Source of the DNA: an uncultured Clostridia bacterium
Lineage (GTDB): Bacteria; Bacillota; Clostridia; Oscillospirales; Acutalibacteraceae
DNA: 64,000 nt
NCBI GenBank assembly: GCA_927362715.1
Contig: CAKMIX010000007.1
Location: 1-64,000 of the forward strand
Direction: 5' to 3'
The notes under the pieces were generated by a model. It was given only the letters and a program-made list of their open reading frames with translations. It was not told where the DNA came from and did not search any database. A program made the translations under genes and the position numbers. Positions 61,961 through 64,000 of this stretch are shown here, in pieces. Position 1 is the first letter of the stretch; each line of letters starts with the position of its first letter.

Positions 61961-63070
61961 TCATTGCAAAAAGAATTGAAAATTTTCATTTCCGATCGTC
62001 AACAGATCCCCGCTGTCTAATTCTGTCTCTGCTTCCGGCGGCAAAAGGCGTCCTTCCAATTGCGTTCCGTTTGTTGAATTTTGATCTCGTACCCAAAAGG
62101 AACTGTCTTTCCATATAATTTCCGCATGGCGGCGGCTGACAGCAGGATTGTCTGCCACGATATAGTCCGCCGTCCGGGGATCCTTCCCCAAAATGAACGG
62201 CGTTTTATTCAGCGAAATTCGCTCTCCTGTGGATATGCGCAGCAAACATGCGGATACCTCAGGCTGCTGCGTATACTCAAGAAATTCTGCCACAGACAGT
62301 AGTGTCGTTTCGTCCGAGGCAGTGCTCGCATTGGTTGTTTGCGCAAGCGGTACCGTTTCGTTATCGGGGTGACGATCTGTTGCTTGTTCAAATTCTTTCT
62401 GGACAGAATTTTTCATGTTGGGAAGCTTCATTGTCACGGGAAAATCCGTCGGCGGCGGTGCGACGAGCCACGTTGTCTCTGCGGACTGTACATCTGTCTT
62501 CGACATACTCGGTGACAACGGCACGGTTTCCACATCCGTCTTTGCCCGTTCCTTTTTCAAAGCAATTTCGAATCTCTGCAGCGCCGTTGTCGCGGCGCAT
62601 CCGTTTTGCAGGTCGGACAAAACCACCCTGATTTGCCGATTATGATCTGCCAAGCGTTCCAGAACAGCATATAGAAACTGCTCCGCCGTTAGATCCGTCT
62701 CCGCTCGAAGCGGAAGATAGACAAAATATATTTTGTCCCCTTGCATAAAAATACAGGAAGAATCCGTTTGCACATTACACAAAGGCAAACCTTCTTGCAG
62801 GCAAAGTGAAACAACCTGTTCTAACGCGTCCAAAAGCTGCTGTAAAAGCGGATTCGCCAACGGCTGTTCCTGCTGCGCAAGCGAAGACATGCCGCAGCAG
62901 TCACAGGTAATCGTCCACCCGCGCGTCCTCTTTTTATATGTAAAAGAGCAAAAGGCCGAGAACGATCTGTTTTGCAACTTTTCAAGAAGTGCAAAATCTA
63001 TGTCAGAATCCGCAGAAAGGTGATAGCGAAGGGCTTGACTCGAATGCATTTGTTGCATTTTGTCACGCAC
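61961..63070 (-). CDS. FHA-domain protein, first gene of the signalling island
   Basis: 369 residues. GTG start at 63070 with GGAGGAGGGGAG before it; an ATG four codons later is less well spaced. Residues 1-~170 form an unrecognised domain, then a Ser/Thr-rich linker with many T-V-P/T-L-L motifs that could be kinase sites, and a C-terminal FHA domain (LGKDPRT, VSRRHAE, NSTNGT). No membrane helix. Followed by PP2C and kinase genes, the trio typical of phosphothreonine switches. Confidence 0.87.
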   Translation of the reverse strand: MRDKMQQMHSSQALRYHLSADSDIDFALLEKLQNRSFSAFCSFTYKKRTRGWTITCDCCGMSSLAQQEQPLANPLLQQLLDALEQVVSLCLQEGLPLCNVQTDSSCIFMQGDKIYFVYLPLRAETDLTAEQFLYAVLERLADHNRQIRVVLSDLQNGCAATTALQRFEIALKKERAKTDVETVPLSPSMSKTDVQSAETTWLVAPPPTDFPVTMKLPNMKNSVQKEFEQATDRHPDNETVPLAQTTNASTASDETTLLSVAEFLEYTQQPEVSACLLRISTGERISLNKTPFILGKDPRTADYIVADNPAVSRRHAEIIWKDSSFWVRDQNSTNGTQLEGRLLPPEAETELDSGDLLTIGNENFQFFLQ

Positions 63071-63130
63071 GGTCTCCCCTCCTCCGACTTGTTTCTGCAG
63101 AATGTGACTATCTCGCTACTTTTTCTTGTT

Positions 63131-63159
63131 ATTTTATCAATGAGGCTAATTATTTACAA
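63131..63159 (-). promoter_or_regulatory. candidate promoter of the signalling island
   Basis: Minus-strand TTGTAA (63154-63159), 17-base spacer, TAAAAT (63131-63136), 60 bases before the first start codon. The surrounding gap (63071-63437) is AT-rich and holds no gene. Confidence 0.55.
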
Positions 63160-63349
63160 TAATATCGTGGTAACGGACGTGTTTTACATGGTAAAAGCTG
63201 TATTTTTTTCGTATTTTCTTTACCAAAATATCCGCCGTCGCAGGTGATGTTGGTCAGGCGCATATAGTATAAACTTGCACGATTTTGTCCTTGTAAATTC
63301 GTTAGATTCATATGATACAGCACACGCACGGCAGACTTTCACTTTTCTC

Positions 63350-63378
63350 TTGACACCGGCGACATTTTCGCGTATACT
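63350..63378 (+). promoter_or_regulatory. promoter of the Fur-family regulator
   Basis: TTGACA (63350-63355), 17-base spacer, TATACT (63373-63378). The Fur-type box begins 12 bases after the -10. Confidence 0.85.
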
Positions 63379-63390
63379 TTTTGCGCAAAA

Positions 63391-63405
63391 TGAAAATGAT
63401 TTTCA
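63391..63405 (+). promoter_or_regulatory. Fur-type operator
   Basis: TGAAAATGATTTTCA is a perfect 7-1-7 palindrome matching the Fur/PerR/Zur-superfamily box; adjacent ATTTTCATTT extends it. Placed at the transcription start region, so binding would repress the regulator and the exporter gene after it. Confidence 0.85.
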
Positions 63406-63437
63406 TTTTCATTTGCTGTAAAAAAGGTTGTGGAACT

Positions 63438-63863
63438 ATGGTGTACAAAACCAAGCAAAGCGAATCCATAGAGCGCCTGCTGCGCGAGAACTGCGGGCGG
63501 CATTTGACGGCGGAGGAGCTGTATCGTCTGCTGCAGGAGGCGGGCGAATCCGTCGGGCAGACGACCGTTTACCGCCATCTTGACAAGCTGTGCGCGCAGG
63601 GGACAGTGCGCAAATTTCTCGGCGGAGACGGCGGGGCATGCTATCAGCTTGCAGGGTCCGACGAGAGCTGCCGCACGCACTATCACTTGAAATGCACCGC
63701 GTGCGGGAAATTGTTCCACGCGCAGTGTGATTTTCTCGATACGCTTTCCGAGCACATCCGACAAGAGCACGGTTTTTCGGTGGACGGCTCGAAGACCGTT
63801 TTATACGGACTTTGCGAGACATGCGCGAAAAGGGAGGGAAAAGACCATGACGCACACGCATGA
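63438..63863 (+). CDS. Fur-family metalloregulator
   Basis: 141 residues from the ATG at 63438. N-terminal winged helix (RLLRENCGRHLTAEELYRLLQEAGESVGQTTVYRHLDKLCAQG) and C-terminal metal domain with HYHLKCTACGKLFHAQCDFLD and a last CETCAKR pair, i.e. two CxxC sites of a structural zinc. Which metal it senses cannot be told; the downstream exporter suggests Mn, Zn or another excess metal. Autoregulation through the box at 63391-63405 is likely. Confidence 0.92.
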   Translation: MVYKTKQSESIERLLRENCGRHLTAEELYRLLQEAGESVGQTTVYRHLDKLCAQGTVRKFLGGDGGACYQLAGSDESCRTHYHLKCTACGKLFHAQCDFLDTLSEHIRQEHGFSVDGSKTVLYGLCETCAKREGKDHDAHA

Positions 63864-64000
63864 ACATTTGGATGCATTTTCCGCAAGCGGGCTTCTGCAC
63901 ATTCTGGAAGACGCGCTTTTGGATACGCTGAAGATCCTTCCCTTTTTGTTTGCGGCTTTTTTGCTGCTGGAATTTTTGGAAAAGCACGCGGGTGACCGGC
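63847..64000 (+). CDS. putative 10-TM heavy-metal/manganese exporter, 5' part
   Basis: First 51 residues, cut by the window edge. His-rich start (MTHTHEHLD) and then LLHILEDALLDTLKILPFLFAAFLLLEFLEKHAG, matching the first helix of the ArsP_2-type (PF11449-like) transporter family annotated as putative manganese transporters. Overlaps the Fur-family gene end by 17 bases; GGGAGG lies upstream. Same operon and presumably the regulator's target. Confidence 0.75.
   Translation, partial: MTHTHEHLDAFSASGLLHILEDALLDTLKILPFLFAAFLLLEFLEKHAGDR

Noticed and set aside
37601-63070. Reading the island as a type VII or type VI secretion locus
   Set aside because: FHA, subtilase and kinase/PP2C parts are suggestive, but no FtsK/SpoIIIE ATPase, WXG100 protein, ClpV, VipA/B or baseplate gene is present in the window.

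Overview
The window looks like chromosomal DNA of a Gram-positive Clostridia member, probably an Oscillospiraceae/Ruminococcaceae-type gut anaerobe. The grounds are a pyruvate phosphate dikinase with a Firmicutes-style promoter, a Leu T-box ahead of leuA, a glmS ribozyme ahead of glmS, AGGAGG-type ribosome binding sites, sigma-A promoters, frequent GTG/TTG starts and moderately high GC. No rRNA, tRNA, CRISPR array or intact transposase was seen.

Layout. 1-4.9 kb: flavodoxin-like protein, ppdK, a lipoprotein and a 47-residue peptide gene with its own promoter. 4.9-8.5 kb: an rRNA uracil methyltransferase gene (rlmCD/rumA family) followed by an AT-rich insertion zone with an HNH nuclease, four scattered remnants of the 3' end of rumA-type genes, a frameshifted 5'-3' exonuclease-like gene and a stub of an MFS transporter. 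8.6-14.3 kb: an HTH/P-loop/CYTH fusion with a small partner gene, then a heterodimeric ABC exporter. 14.4-20.8 kb: a membrane-anchored protein, then an unusual five-gene operon (SCP2-like, class III aminotransferase, split transketolase, SCP2-like) under one clear promoter. 20.9-34.1 kb: secA, Na/Pi cotransporter, leuB/methyltransferase/leuA with T-box, an acyltransferase, an EamA protein, a membrane protein, and glmS with its ribozyme. 34.1-37.5 kb: two tandem zinc-ribbon membrane proteins and a bacterial PARG-like macrodomain protein.

37.6-63.1 kb is the most remarkable part: sixteen genes on the minus strand, apparently one phosphothreonine signalling island. It has three Ser/Thr kinases, three PP2C phosphatases and six FHA domains. 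The FHA domains sit in very different proteins: a cytosolic zinc-ribbon adaptor, a kinase tail, two polytopic membrane proteins (DUF975-like and DUF4234-like), a long soluble adaptor, and a predicted surface subtilase with Ig-like and von Willebrand A domains whose FHA domain lies after a transmembrane helix. A 2628-residue surface protein with many Ig-like repeats and one C-terminal membrane helix lies in the middle. No secretion ATPase, WXG100 protein or T6SS part is present, so it is not a simple T6SS or T7SS regulatory module. My inference is a cell-surface sensing or adhesion system that signals inward through phosphothreonine.

63.3-64 kb: a Fur-family regulator with a perfect Fur-type box next to its own promoter, overlapping the start of a putative 10-TM metal exporter cut by the window edge.

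Two intergenic elements (15556-15720 plus; 24880-25041 minus) are copies of the same five-hairpin unit. Their stems differ by compensatory changes while several loops stay constant, which is good evidence for a conserved structured repeat.
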